Below are positions 7,331 to 14,911 of a stretch of DNA of 25,628 nt, in pieces. This DNA comes from Bacteroidales bacterium (GTDB taxonomy: Bacteria; Bacteroidota; Bacteroidia; Bacteroidales; Muribaculaceae). The DNA lies in contig SFOH01000038.1 of NCBI GenBank assembly GCA_004552485.1, positions 1-25,628 of the forward strand, read 5' to 3'. Within the stretch, counting starts at the first letter, position 1, and each line of letters starts with the position of its first letter. Position numbers and translations under genes: made by a program. The notes under the pieces are model-generated. The model was not told the origin of the DNA and did no database searches. It was given only the letters and a program-made list of their open reading frames with translations.

Positions 7331-8607
7331 CAGGCAAACATGGGATAATCGGCCATCATCTCGTTCACCTGACGGCGCACGTCGGCGATGACGGCCTCGT
7401 CCTCGGGCGCGGAGAGCACGCGGTCAATCATGTCGGCGATGGTCTCCATCTTGTCCTCTTTGACGCCGCGGGTGGTGATGGCGGGCGTGCCGAGGCGGAT
7501 GCCGGAGGTTTGGAAGGGCGAGCGGGTGTCGAAGGGCACCATGTTCTTGTTGGCGGTGATGTCGGCGTCGACGAGCACCTTCTCGGCCACCTTGCCGGTG
7601 AGCTCGGGGAACTTCGTACGCAGGTCAACGAGGATGCAGTGGTTGTCGGTGCCGCCGCTGACAATCTTGTAGCCGCGCTTCATGAGGGCATCGGCCAGGG
7701 CTGCGGCGTTCTTCTTGACCTGCAGCTGATAGTCGCGGAACTCGGGACGGAGGGCCTCGCCGAAGGCCACAGCCTTGGCGGCAATGACGTGCTCGAGCGG
7801 ACCGCCCTGCACGCCCGGGAAGACGGCGCTGTCGAGCAGCTGGCTCATCTTCTTGACCACGCCCTTGGGCGTCTTCTTGCCCCAGGGATTGTCGAAGTCC
7901 TTGCCCATGAGGATGATGCCGCCGCGGGGACCGCGCAGGGTCTTGTGGGTGGTGGAGGTGACGATGTGGGCGTATTTCACGGGATTGTCCAGGAGACCGG
8001 CGGCGATGAGACCGGCCGGATGAGCCATGTCCACCATGAAGATGGCGCCGATTTCGTCGGCGAGACGGCGCATGCGGGCATAGTCCCACTCGCGGCTGTA
8101 GGCGCTGGCGCCGCCGATGATGAGGCGGGGACGCTCGCGGCGTGCCACCTCCTCCATGTGATCGTAGTCGACGAGACCCGTTTCGGCGTCGACATTGTAT
8201 TCAAGTGCCTGGAACATAAGGCCCGAGAAGTTGACGGGGCTGCCGTGGCTGAGGTGACCGCCGTGGCTGAGGTTGAGGCCCATGAACTTGTCGCCGGGCT
8301 TGAGGCACGCCATGAACACGGCCATATTGGCCTGTGCGCCGCTGTGGGGCTGGACGTTGGCATACTCGGCGCCGAAGAGCCGTTTGATGCGTTCGCGGGC
8401 GAGGTCCTCGGCGAGGTCGACCACCTGGCAGCCGCCGTAGTAACGGTGACCGGGATAGCCCTCGGCATACTTGTTGGTGAGGCACGAGCCCATGGCCTGC
8501 ATCACCTCGTCGCTGACGAAGTTCTCGCTGGCAATCAGTTCGATACCCTTCTGCTGGCGCTTGTGCTCCTGCTCTATAATCTCAAAAATTTCGTTGTCTC
8601 TTTCCAT
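7327..8607 (-). CDS. glyA: Serine hydroxymethyltransferase
   Basis: GlyA is a PLP enzyme that interconverts serine and glycine while charging tetrahydrofolate with a one-carbon unit. Its 426 residues match the family. Visible motifs are ELIASENFVS, NKYAEGYPGHRYYGGC, the NVQPHSGAQAN loop, MVDMAHPAGLIAAG with the PLP-ring aspartate, and VTSTTHKTLRGPRGG with Schiff-base K222. The C-terminal GIRLGTPAITTRG follows. It is first in the operon glyA-ispD-recG. Its roughly 100-nt leader starts from a strong canonical promoter (8717-8748) and carries nine near-octamer repeats (8627-8699). The glycine link with kbl/tdh 5 kb away is a sensible metabolic neighbour but they are on separate transcripts. Confidence 0.97.
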   Translation of the reverse strand: MERDNEIFEIIEQEHKRQQKGIELIASENFVSDEVMQAMGSCLTNKYAEGYPGHRYYGGCQVVDLAEDLARERIKRLFGAEYANVQPHSGAQANMAVFMACLKPGDKFMGLNLSHGGHLSHGSPVNFSGLMFQALEYNVDAETGLVDYDHMEEVARRERPRLIIGGASAYSREWDYARMRRLADEIGAIFMVDMAHPAGLIAAGLLDNPVKYAHIVTSTTHKTLRGPRGGIILMGKDFDNPWGKKTPKGVVKKMSQLLDSAVFPGVQGGPLEHVIAAKAVAFGEALRPEFRDYQLQVKKNAAALADALMKRGYKIVSGGTDNHCILVDLRTKFPELTGKVAEKVLVDADITANKNMVPFDTRSPFQTSGIRLGTPAITTRGVKEDKMETIADMIDRVLSAPEDEAVIADVRRQVNEMMADYPMFAW

Positions 8608-8626
8608 AAGATATTTCAGTATTTAA

Positions 8627-8699
8627 GGTTGATGCGTTGATGAGTAATGAGTTGATGAGTAATGAGTTGATGAGTGGATGGGTTGATGAGTGGATGAGT
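8627..8699 (-). repeat. Octamer array CATCMACY in the glyA leader
   Basis: On the minus strand this tract is a run of about nine units: CATCCACT, CATCAACC, CATCCACT, CATCAACT, then 7-base CATTACT units alternating with CATCAACT, ending CATCAACG and CATCAACC. It is transcribed, lying between the promoter and the ATG, and contains only one G. It ends 19 nt before the start codon. It resembles tracts at 10852-10900, 13736-13773 and 15482-15508. Confidence 0.85.
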
Positions 8700-8716
8700 C
8701 CACGCGTTCGCCCCTG

Positions 8717-8748
8717 CAAATATAGCACTATTGCGCGAAATAACCAAA
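8717..8748 (-). promoter_or_regulatory. Canonical Bacteroidota promoter of glyA-ispD-recG
   Basis: The minus strand reads TTTG (8748-8745), a 20-bp spacer, then TATATTTG (8724-8717), a perfect match to TTTG-N19-21-TAnnTTTG. Transcription should start a few bases downstream, near 8710, giving a leader of about 100 nt. The same pair of boxes with the same spacing precedes the DUF3298 gene (18004-18035). Confidence 0.85.
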
Positions 8749-8944
8749 TTTACGCGTCCCCCGCCAACTCCGTCCACCCGCGACACCAACGTCGGGGAAC
8801 TCCGGCGTCAAATTATGGCGTCTTTCGGCGACAGGGAACGCCGTGCGTAGCTGGCGGGCCCGGTCACCGGCATTGCACCAGGTCATTTGAGATCGGGCGG
8901 CTTAGGAGCAACCACTCTCGACACACACCCCGGCAATAGTAAGA

Positions 8945-8976
8945 TTTCGGGGTTAGAGGATTTTTTCGTACCTTTG
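8945..8976 (+). promoter_or_regulatory. Promoter of the BASS-family transporter
   Basis: TTTC (8945-8948), 20 bp, then TACCTTTG (8969-8976) gives one mismatch to the -33 box and a full -7 match. The gene is also preceded by GAGGAG at 8996-9001, 7 nt before the ATG. That Shine-Dalgarno-like sequence is rare among the genes of this window. Confidence 0.7.
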
Positions 8977-9008
8977 CAGGCTGTTTTCTAATATAGAGGA
9001 GAAAGATT

Positions 9009-9926
9009 ATGAAGCTCGCATTGCTTAGGTCAAGGCTCAAGCCGTGGATGCTGCCCATCGCCATGGTCACGGGCATTTTCTGCAGCCCCGTCATCGACGC
9101 CGTGGCGTTCCTGGCGCCGGCACTCATCTTCGTCATGCTGCTCATCACGTTCTGCAAGATTGACACGCGGCATTTCCGCATCACCCGGATGACGTGGGCG
9201 CTGCTGGCGGTGCAGGTGGTCGGGGCGCTGGCCGTGTACGGCGCTCTGCTGCCCGTCAACCGCGTGCTGGCGCAGGGCGCCTTTATCTGCGTATTCTGCC
9301 CGACGGCCACGGCCGCGCCCGTCATCACGGGTATGCTGGGCGGAAGCGTGCCGCGTCTGGTGACCTATTCGCTGGTCAGCAATGTGGCCGTGGCGCTGAC
9401 GGCGCCGCTGCTCTTCTCGATGATGGGCTCCGACGTGTCGTTCATGGAGAGCGCCGTCACCATTGCCGCTCGCGTTTTCCCGCTGATACTCGGGCCGTTG
9501 GCGGTGGCACTGCTGCTGCGGCGCACTGTTCCCGGCGTGCACGGCGTGCTGGCGCGTAACCAGGGGCTGAGTTTCTACATTTGGGCTGTCTCGCTCATCA
9601 TCGTGGTGGGGCGCGCCGTCAGCTTCATGATGGCGGAGCCGCGGACGGCCATACCGCTGATGGTGGGGCTCGGCGCCGTGTCGATGGTGTGCTGCGCGGC
9701 GCAGTTCACGATTGGCCGACGGATAGGGCGTCACTACGGCGACCGCATCGCCGGAGCGCAGGCTCTGGGGCAGAAGAACACGGTGCTGGCCGTGTGGATG
9801 GCCATCGCCTACCTCAACCCCATCTCGTCGGTGGCGCCCGCGGCCTACGTGGCCTGGCACAACATCGTCAACTCCATGCAGATTTACCGCAAGATGCACG
9901 CCGACGCCAAGGCCGCACGCCAATAA
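9009..9926 (+). CDS. Bile acid:sodium symporter (BASS/SBF-like) family membrane transporter
   Basis: This 305-residue protein is nearly all hydrophobic, with eight to ten predicted membrane helices. The first run is around residues 13-45 (WMLPIAMVTGIFCS then LAPALIFVMLLITF). Two features fit the BASS/SBF fold: a polar, broken stretch in the middle (FCPTATAAPVITGMLGGS, about residues 95-115) and a C-terminal GQKNTVLAVWMAIAYLNPIS with the family's conserved glutamine/asparagine pair near the sodium sites. The substrate cannot be told from sequence. Related proteins carry bile acids, pantoate, keto acids or are uncharacterised, and bile-acid transport should not be assumed. It stands alone behind its own promoter, with a Crp-like regulator 92 bp downstream on the same strand. 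Confidence 0.75.
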   Translation: MKLALLRSRLKPWMLPIAMVTGIFCSPVIDAVAFLAPALIFVMLLITFCKIDTRHFRITRMTWALLAVQVVGALAVYGALLPVNRVLAQGAFICVFCPTATAAPVITGMLGGSVPRLVTYSLVSNVAVALTAPLLFSMMGSDVSFMESAVTIAARVFPLILGPLAVALLLRRTVPGVHGVLARNQGLSFYIWAVSLIIVVGRAVSFMMAEPRTAIPLMVGLGAVSMVCCAAQFTIGRRIGRHYGDRIAGAQALGQKNTVLAVWMAIAYLNPISSVAPAAYVAWHNIVNSMQIYRKMHADAKAARQ

Positions 9927-10018
9927 CGCGGCGCCGCCCGCAACCTTTGGCCCGCTCGCTTGTTACTACATTATATCACTAAACAGAAAACACCAAGAGC
10001 AGTATACCCCAAAGACCA

Positions 10019-10708
10019 ATGGATTCAATGTTTGACACCCTTATGACCCTGCCCCTCTTCCGCGGCGTCTCGCAGGAGCGCATGGCCGAGACGGTCGGCA
10101 AGGCCAAGTTCCACTTCCTCAAATATCTCCCCAACACCACGTTCATCGACGCCGGCGAGCGTTGCACCCATCTCAAATTCATGCTGGGCGGCTCGGCGCG
10201 CATCACCACGGCCAACGCCGACGGCCGCTTCAAGGTGGCGCAGACGCTGACGGCCCCGGAGGTCATCTGTCCCGACTTCCTCTTCGGCATCGCCACGTCC
10301 TACCCATGCTCGGCCACGGCCATCGACATGGTCAACATCCTCCAGGTGGACAAATCGGACTATCTGAACATCCTCTCCTCCGACCCCATCTTCCTCATCA
10401 ACTATCTCAACTACCTGGCCACCAACGCCCAGAAGACCATCGACGGCGTGATGTCCATCACGATGGGCGACGTGGAGACGCGCCTGGCGCTGTGGGTGCT
10501 GTGTCTGACGCAGGCACGTGCCACGGACATCGTCTTCACGGCCCGCACGCGCGACCTGTGCTCTGTGTTCGGCATGCAGCGCAGCTCGTTCAACGCGGCC
10601 ATGTCCGACCTCGCCGACCGCGGCTTCATCACGTTCAACGGCCAGGAGATGCGCGTCACCTCGCGTCACGCCATGGCCGAACTTCTGAACGCGCCGCAAT
10701 ACGTCTGA
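10019..10708 (+). CDS. Crp/Fnr-family transcriptional regulator
   Basis: The 229-residue protein has two parts. An N-terminal cyclic-nucleotide-binding-type beta-barrel spans about residues 10-120 (LPLFRGVSQERMAE, then KYLPNTTFIDAGERCTHLKF). After a dimerisation helix, a C-terminal winged helix spans about 150-225 (RDLCSVFGMQRSSFNAAMSD then LADRGFITFNGQEM). The barrel lacks the clear phosphate-binding cassette of true CRP, and there is no N-terminal cysteine cluster as in FNR, so the ligand is unknown. The recognition helix reads QRSSFNAAM instead of the classical SRETVSR-like pattern, so its operator probably differs. ATG 10019 is used; an alternative ATG sits 9 bp later. A TTTG at 9946-9949 has no matching -7 box, so its promoter is unclear. 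Targets are unknown. Confidence 0.8.
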   Translation: MDSMFDTLMTLPLFRGVSQERMAETVGKAKFHFLKYLPNTTFIDAGERCTHLKFMLGGSARITTANADGRFKVAQTLTAPEVICPDFLFGIATSYPCSATAIDMVNILQVDKSDYLNILSSDPIFLINYLNYLATNAQKTIDGVMSITMGDVETRLALWVLCLTQARATDIVFTARTRDLCSVFGMQRSSFNAAMSDLADRGFITFNGQEMRVTSRHAMAELLNAPQYV

Positions 10709-10763
10709 CGTCCCTCTCAGCCTCGGTTTTCGACGGCCGGACGCGCTAAAAACACGCAAAAAA

Positions 10764-10797
10764 CGCAAAAAATAGCGGTCCGACAGCCCTTTTTGCG
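10764..10797 (+). terminator. Possible weak terminator after the Crp-like gene
   Basis: CGCAAAAA (10764-10771) can pair with TTTTTGCG (10790-10797) around an 18-nt loop. The stem is AT-rich, with no separate T tract, so it is a weak candidate placed between the regulator and the ftsX promoter. Confidence 0.3.
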
Positions 10798-10806
10798 CCC
10801 CAAACT

Positions 10807-10838
10807 CTTGACAACGGCCCCGAAATGTTGTAATTTTG
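10807..10838 (+). promoter_or_regulatory. Promoter of ftsX and downstream genes
   Basis: CTTG (10807-10810), 20 bp, TAATTTTG (10831-10838). The same two boxes at identical spacing precede trpB2 (16989-17020) and the secreted-protein gene (21298-21329), which supports the call. Its position means any ftsX start upstream of about 10845 would not be transcribed. Confidence 0.75.
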
Positions 10839-10851
10839 TAGGCTCAAACCG

Positions 10852-10900
10852 CATCCACCCATCCACCCACCCTCTCCTCAACCCATCCACTCAATCCACT
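10852..10900 (+). repeat. Octamer-type array in the ftsX leader
   Basis: Two CATCCACC units are followed by degenerate units and then CATCCACT and CAATCCACT, touching the TTG start at 10901. The tract has no G at all. Its end is nearly the same as that of the queA leader, where CATCCACT CAATAC precedes ATG. Confidence 0.8.
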
Positions 10901-11776
10901 TTGACAAAGAAGAGACAACCGCATATATCCATCTTCGGCTCGCGCGCCACAGCAGTGGTGTCACTCGCACTGACACTCATCATGCTGGGGCTTGCCGCGC
11001 TTACGGTTGACGGCGCGCGCAACGCCGCCGAGCGCGTGCGCACTAATCTCGCCGTGCTCGTCAAGGTCAAGGCCGGAGCGTCGGACGACGGCGTCAACGC
11101 CCTCAAGCGCAGGCTCGCCGTGGCGCCGTACGTCGAAAGCCACACGTACACCTCAGCCGAGACCGTCATGGCCGAGGAGGCCGAGTATGTCGGCGAGGAC
11201 GTGATGGGTCTCCTGGACGAGAACCCGTACAACGCCGAGTTCGAGCTGCATATGCGCCCCGAGTGGGCCAACGCCGACTCTGTCAACGCCATCATCGCGC
11301 GCCTCAGCGGCGTGGACGTCGTCGATGAGGTGGCGGCCGACACGCAGGCTGTGGCCGGCGCCGACGCCGTCTTCCGCAAGATAGCAGTCATCCTGCTGTG
11401 CGTGGCCGGCGCGCTGCTGCTCATCTCGCTGGCACTCATCAACAACACGGTGAGCCTGAGCATCTACGCCCGGCGCTTCATCATCCACACCATGAAGCTC
11501 GTGGGCGCCACGCCGGCGTTCATCCGCCGTCCGTTTGTGAGGGCGGGCGTGGTGAACGGCCTCATCGCGGGGCTCGTTGCCGCGGCAGTGCTGGCGGCGG
11601 TGCAGACGTGGTGCTCGGACATGGACCCGGACATCGCCATGGCCCTGCCATGGCGCCATACCGCGTGGATTCTCGCGGCTATGCCCGTGGCTGGTATGCT
11701 GCTGTGCGCCATCGCCGCATGGGCCGCCGCAAACCGCTATCTGCGCCGCAACTACGACAAACTATTCCGCAAATAA
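10901..11776 (+). CDS. ftsX: Cell-division protein FtsX (permease-like)
   Basis: FtsX is an inner-membrane protein that, with the ATPase FtsE, activates peptidoglycan hydrolases at the septum. Counting from TTG 10901 (291 residues) there is a first helix at about 16-38 (AVVSLALTLIMLGLAALTV). A large extracytoplasmic domain follows, with EEAEYVGEDVMGLLDENPYN and FELHMRPEWA. Three more helices come next (VILLCVAGALLLISLALIN; VVNGLIAGLVAAAVLAAVQ; ILAAMPVAGMLLCAIAAWAA), the FtsX topology. A longer frame starts at 10793, but it would span the promoter and the repeat leader, so TTG 10901, right after the octamers, is preferred. FtsE is not in the window. A DUF3098 gene and uppP follow closely on the same strand, a common Bacteroidales order. 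Confidence 0.88.
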   Translation: MTKKRQPHISIFGSRATAVVSLALTLIMLGLAALTVDGARNAAERVRTNLAVLVKVKAGASDDGVNALKRRLAVAPYVESHTYTSAETVMAEEAEYVGEDVMGLLDENPYNAEFELHMRPEWANADSVNAIIARLSGVDVVDEVAADTQAVAGADAVFRKIAVILLCVAGALLLISLALINNTVSLSIYARRFIIHTMKLVGATPAFIRRPFVRAGVVNGLIAGLVAAAVLAAVQTWCSDMDPDIAMALPWRHTAWILAAMPVAGMLLCAIAAWAAANRYLRRNYDKLFRK

Positions 11777-11803
11777 TCCCCTGATTAACAATAAAATAAA
11801 GAT

Positions 11804-12091
11804 ATGGCATCAAAACAAATCGAGAGTTCTGCAAAGGCAAAGAAGGGCATCGTTCGTGAGGACGAGGCCAACCGCCCCTTCTCGCGTCTCAACTTCATAG
11901 TCATGGGCGTCTCGGCCGTGCTCATCGTGCTGGGCTTCCTGCTCATGGCCGGCGGCGGCAGCGACGACCCCGAGGTGTTCAGCGAGGACATCTTCTCCAC
12001 AACACGCATCGTCATCGGCCCGCTCCTCGCCTTCCTGGGCTTCGTCGGCATCGCCGTCGGTATCATCGTCAAGCCCAAGGCCAAGAAGTGA
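11804..12091 (+). CDS. DUF3098 small membrane protein
   Basis: This 95-residue protein has a charged N-terminus (about residues 1-28), then two hydrophobic helices: about 29-48 (FIVMGVSAVLIVLGFLLMAG) and about 66-88 (IVIGPLLAFLGFVGIAVGIIV). Between them is a GGGSDDPEVFSEDIFSTTR loop, and the tail is lysine-rich (KPKAKK). That is the DUF3098 pattern, seen in Bacteroidota between ftsX and uppP. Function is unknown; the position suggests an envelope or division role, which is inference. It lies 27 bp after ftsX and its stop abuts the heptamer array of the uppP leader. Confidence 0.85.
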   Translation: MASKQIESSAKAKKGIVREDEANRPFSRLNFIVMGVSAVLIVLGFLLMAGGGSDDPEVFSEDIFSTTRIVIGPLLAFLGFVGIAVGIIVKPKAKK

Positions 12092-12126
12092 CCTAATTCC
12101 TAACCCCTAATTCCTAATTCCTAACT
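12092..12126 (+). repeat. Heptamer array CCTAAYY in the uppP leader
   Basis: Five perfect-register 7-bp units (CCTAATT, CCTAACC, CCTAATT, CCTAATT, CCTAACT) begin the base after the DUF3098 stop and end 9 nt before the uppP ATG, followed by CCCCAAAAC. There is no G in the tract. It is a different unit from the octamers but has the same placement and composition. Confidence 0.85.
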
Positions 12127-12135
12127 CCCCAAAAC

Positions 12136-12972
12136 ATGGATTGGTTTGACGCCCTCATCATGGGCATTGTCCAGGGTCTGGCCGAGTATCTGCCCATCAG
12201 CTCCTCCGGCCACCTCGAAATTTTCCACGACCTGCTGGGTCTGCAGACCGACGGCGCCGACTCGCTGCAGTTCGACGTCATTCTCCACATCGCCACCGTC
12301 CTCTCCACCATCGTCGTCCTTTGGCACGAGTTCTCGCGCCTGTGCAAGTCGTTCTTCACCATGCGCCGCGACCAGAACACGCTCCTTGTGTGGAAGATAC
12401 TCGTGTCGTGCATCCCCGTGCTCTTCGTGGGCGTGTTCCTCAAAGACCGCATCGAGGCGCTGTTCGGCGGCCAGCTCTTAGTGGTCGGCGTGTGCCTGTG
12501 CATCACCGCCGCTCTCCTGGCCTTCGCCTACTTCACCCGCACCAAGCCCATCTGGCTCAACCGACGCACCGTCGTCAGCGGCGAAACGGGCCGCAACATC
12601 AGCTTCATGGACGCCTTCATCATCGGATGCGCCCAGGCCGTGGCCGTCCTCCCCGGCCTCTCACGCTCCGGCTCGACAATCGCCACCGGCATCCTCCTCG
12701 GCAACAAGCGCGACCGCCTCGCCTCGTTCTCGTTCCTCATGGTCATCATCCCCGTCCTCGGCGCCGCCCTCCTCGACATCTACGCCGCCTGCACCGGCAA
12801 GAAAGAGCCCGGCAACATCGGCGTCCTCCCCTGCATCGTCGGCTTCATCGCCTCGTTCCTGGTGGGCTGCGTGGCCTGCAAATGGATGATTAACCTGGTC
12901 AAGAAAGGCGGCCTTGTGTGGTTCTCGCTCTACTGCATCGTCGTCGGCATAATCTGCATAATCTTCGCATAA
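12136..12972 (+). CDS. uppP: Undecaprenyl-diphosphate phosphatase
   Basis: UppP (BacA) is an integral membrane enzyme that dephosphorylates undecaprenyl pyrophosphate, recycling the lipid carrier for peptidoglycan and surface glycans; it also gives bacitracin tolerance. The 278-residue protein has both family motifs. One is the glutamate-rich GIVQGLAEYLPISSSGHLEI at residues 11-30, and the other is the phosphate-binding LPGLSRSGSTIATGILLG (about residues 173-190). Several membrane helices surround them, for example LLVVGVCLCITAALLAFAYF. It sits third in ftsX-DUF3098-uppP-truB-queA. Its stop lies one base before the GTG start of truB, so these two are translationally linked. Confidence 0.95.
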   Translation: MDWFDALIMGIVQGLAEYLPISSSGHLEIFHDLLGLQTDGADSLQFDVILHIATVLSTIVVLWHEFSRLCKSFFTMRRDQNTLLVWKILVSCIPVLFVGVFLKDRIEALFGGQLLVVGVCLCITAALLAFAYFTRTKPIWLNRRTVVSGETGRNISFMDAFIIGCAQAVAVLPGLSRSGSTIATGILLGNKRDRLASFSFLMVIIPVLGAALLDIYAACTGKKEPGNIGVLPCIVGFIASFLVGCVACKWMINLVKKGGLVWFSLYCIVVGIICIIFA

Positions 12973-12973
12973 C

Positions 12974-13726
12974 GTGAACTTCCTGGACGGAGAAATACTG
13001 TACGTCGACAAGCCGCTCGAGTGGACCTCGTTCGACGCCGTCAAGCGCATCCGAGGCTCAATCGTGCGGCGCCTCCACGTGCCCAAGATAAAAGTGGGCC
13101 ACGCCGGCACGCTCGACCCCCTCGCCACCGGCGTCATCATCCTCGTCACCGGCCGCGCCACGCGCCGCATCGAAGAGCTCCAGGCCGGCGTCAAAGAGTA
13201 CGTGGCCACCATGGCCCTCGGCGCCACCACCCCCTCGTTCGATCTGGAGACGCCCGTCGACGCCCACTTCCCCACCGACCATATCACCGAAGACCTCGTG
13301 CGCCGCACCCTCACACAGTTTCTCGGCCGCATCGAGCAGATTCCGCCCGCCTATTCCGCCATCAAAATCGGCGGCGAACGCGCCTACCACTACGCCCGCC
13401 GCGGCGACGACCCCAAGCTCAAGCCCAAGACCCTCGTCATTGACGAAATAGAGCTCCTCGAGTACGCTCCCACGTCCATCACCATACGCGTCGTATGCAG
13501 CAAGGGCACATACATCCGCGCCCTCGCCCGCGACATCGGCGAGGCCCTCGGCTCCGGCGCCCACCTCACAGCCCTGCGCCGCACCCGCGTCGGCGACGCC
13601 ACCCTCGACCAATGCCTCACCATCCCGCAGCTGGCCGAGCTCATCAAGACCGTCCCCATCGAGTGGCCCGACAACTACCCCATACCCCCGCGCTTCCTGC
13701 GCGAGCAGGCCGGCGAGGAGGCCTAA
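12974..13726 (+). CDS. truB: tRNA pseudouridine(55) synthase TruB
   Basis: TruB converts U55 of tRNA to pseudouridine in the T loop. The 250-residue protein has the family opening ILYVDKPLEWTSFDAVKRIR and the catalytic D48 in KVGHAGTLDPLATG. It also has PPAYSAIKIGGERAYHYAR and the C-terminal CSKGTYIRALARDIGEALG followed by HLTALRRTRVG. Translation starts at GTG 12974, one base after the uppP stop; no ATG gives a full N-terminus. Next comes queA after 47 bp containing an octamer array, so this operon end is devoted to tRNA modification. Confidence 0.96.
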   Translation: MNFLDGEILYVDKPLEWTSFDAVKRIRGSIVRRLHVPKIKVGHAGTLDPLATGVIILVTGRATRRIEELQAGVKEYVATMALGATTPSFDLETPVDAHFPTDHITEDLVRRTLTQFLGRIEQIPPAYSAIKIGGERAYHYARRGDDPKLKPKTLVIDEIELLEYAPTSITIRVVCSKGTYIRALARDIGEALGSGAHLTALRRTRVGDATLDQCLTIPQLAELIKTVPIEWPDNYPIPPRFLREQAGEEA

Positions 13727-13735
13727 CATATAACA

Positions 13736-13773
13736 CATCCACCCATCAACTCATCCACCCATCCACTCAATAC
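13736..13773 (+). repeat. Octamer array CATCMACY touching the queA start
   Basis: Four exact octamers in register (CATCCACC, CATCAACT, CATCCACC, CATCCACT) and a partial CAATAC run directly into the queA ATG at 13774. The tract is G-free, starts 10 bp after the truB stop, and gives the clearest view of the 8-bp unit. Confidence 0.9.
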
Positions 13774-14826
13774 ATGAAACTCTCTCAGTTCAAATTCCAG
13801 CTCCCCGACAAACTCATCGCCCAATATCCCGAAGAACAGCGCGACATGTGCCGCCTCATGGTCGTGCACCGCAAAACCGGCGAGATTGAGCACAAGATAT
13901 TCAAAGACGTCCTCGAATACTTCGACGACGGCGACGTCATGGTCTACAACGACACACGCGTCTTCCCCGCCCGCCTCTACGGTAACAAAGAGAAGACCGG
14001 CGCCCGCATCGAAGTCTTCCTCCTGCGCGAGCTCAACGCCGACAACAAACTGTGGGACGTCCTCGTCGAACCCGCCCGCAAAATCCGCATCGGCAACAAA
14101 CTCTACTTCGGCGAAGACGAGAGCATGGTCGCCGAAGTCATCGACAACACCACCTCGCGCGGCCGCACGCTCCGCTTCCTCTACGACGCCCCCCACGACG
14201 AGTTCAAAGAGGCCCTCTACAAGCTGGGCATGACCCCGCTGCCCGAGTACATCAACCGCGAGTCGGAGCCCGAAGACGCCGAGCGCTATCAGACCATCTA
14301 CGCCACCAAAGAGGGCGCCGTCGTGGCCCCCGCCGCCGGCCTCCATTTCTCGCGCGAACTGCTCAAACGCCTCGAAATCAAGGGCGTCAAGCAAGCCTTC
14401 ATCACCGTCCACAGCGGCCTCGGCAACTTCCGCGACATCGACGTCGAAGACCTCACCAAACACCGCATGGACTCAGAGCAGATGGACGCCGACGAGACCC
14501 TCGTCGACACAGTCAACGCTGCCAAAGACGCCGGCCACCGCGTCTGCGCCGTGGGCACATCGGTGCTCCGCGGCATCGCCTCCGCCGTCAGCATGGGCGG
14601 ACACATGAAAGTCTACAAAGGCTGGACCAACAAGTTCATCTTCCCGCCCTACGAGTTCACCGTCACCGACGCGCTCATCACCAACTTCCACCTCCCCTAC
14701 TCCACCATGTTCATGATGGTGTGCGCGTTCGGCGGCTACGACCTGATGATGCGTGCCTACCAGGACGCCGTCCGCGACGGCTACCGCTTCGGCGCTTACG
14801 GCGACGCCATGCTCGTCATCGACTAA
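13774..14826 (+). CDS. queA: S-adenosylmethionine:tRNA ribosyltransferase-isomerase
   Basis: QueA adds the ribosyl part of SAM to preQ1 in tRNA, forming epoxyqueuosine. From ATG 13774 the protein has 350 residues, matching the family (356 in E. coli). It opens with MKLSQFKFQLPDKLIAQYP, followed by RLMVVHRKTGEIEH and DVMVYNDTRVFPARL. Later come MTPLPEYI, YQTIYATKEGAVVAPAAGLHF, and the C-terminal PPYEFTVTDALITNFHLPYST with FGAYGDAM. A longer frame begins at 13495, but it runs through truB in another frame and is rejected. The start is fixed by the family N-terminus and by the octamer array that touches it. A clear terminator follows (14851-14896). Confidence 0.96.
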   Translation: MKLSQFKFQLPDKLIAQYPEEQRDMCRLMVVHRKTGEIEHKIFKDVLEYFDDGDVMVYNDTRVFPARLYGNKEKTGARIEVFLLRELNADNKLWDVLVEPARKIRIGNKLYFGEDESMVAEVIDNTTSRGRTLRFLYDAPHDEFKEALYKLGMTPLPEYINRESEPEDAERYQTIYATKEGAVVAPAAGLHFSRELLKRLEIKGVKQAFITVHSGLGNFRDIDVEDLTKHRMDSEQMDADETLVDTVNAAKDAGHRVCAVGTSVLRGIASAVSMGGHMKVYKGWTNKFIFPPYEFTVTDALITNFHLPYSTMFMMVCAFGGYDLMMRAYQDAVRDGYRFGAYGDAMLVID

Positions 14827-14850
14827 CCATTTCCCCACCGCATAACCAAT

Positions 14851-14896
14851 CGGCGGGCGCAACCCACATTCGGGATGCGTCCGCCGTTGTGTTTTT
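14851..14896 (+). terminator. Rho-independent terminator after queA
   Basis: CGGCGGGCGCA (14851-14861) pairs with TGCGTCCGCCG (14876-14886), an 11-bp stem with one G-U pair. It is followed by TTGTGTTTTT. It ends the ftsX-to-queA run. Confidence 0.85.
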
Positions 14897-14911
14897 ACCC
14901 GGGGCGGGGGG

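Larger units (their letters stand above)
8608..9008. other. Divergent intergenic region between glyA and the BASS transporter
   Basis: These 401 bases hold the glyA leader with its octamer array, the glyA promoter (8717-8748) and the transporter promoter (8945-8976). Between the two promoters, about 8750-8940 shows no credible gene, RNA or repeat. Confidence 0.7.

Noticed and set aside
8627..8699. A CRISPR array
   Set aside because: Units are 7-8 bp without spacers and no cas genes are present. This is a short tandem repeat in a leader.
9929..9938. GCGGCGCCGC palindrome after the transporter
   Set aside because: It is a 10-bp perfect palindrome without a loop or T tract, so it is neither a terminator nor a clear operator; it is expected by chance in GC-rich DNA.
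10807..10836. Prolonged ftsX start at 10793
   Set aside because: It would place the promoter inside the coding region.
13495..13773. N-terminal extension of queA by 93 codons
   Set aside because: It overlaps truB in another frame, reads as Arg/His/Pro-rich shadow, and crosses the octamer array. QueA has its normal N-terminus at 13774.
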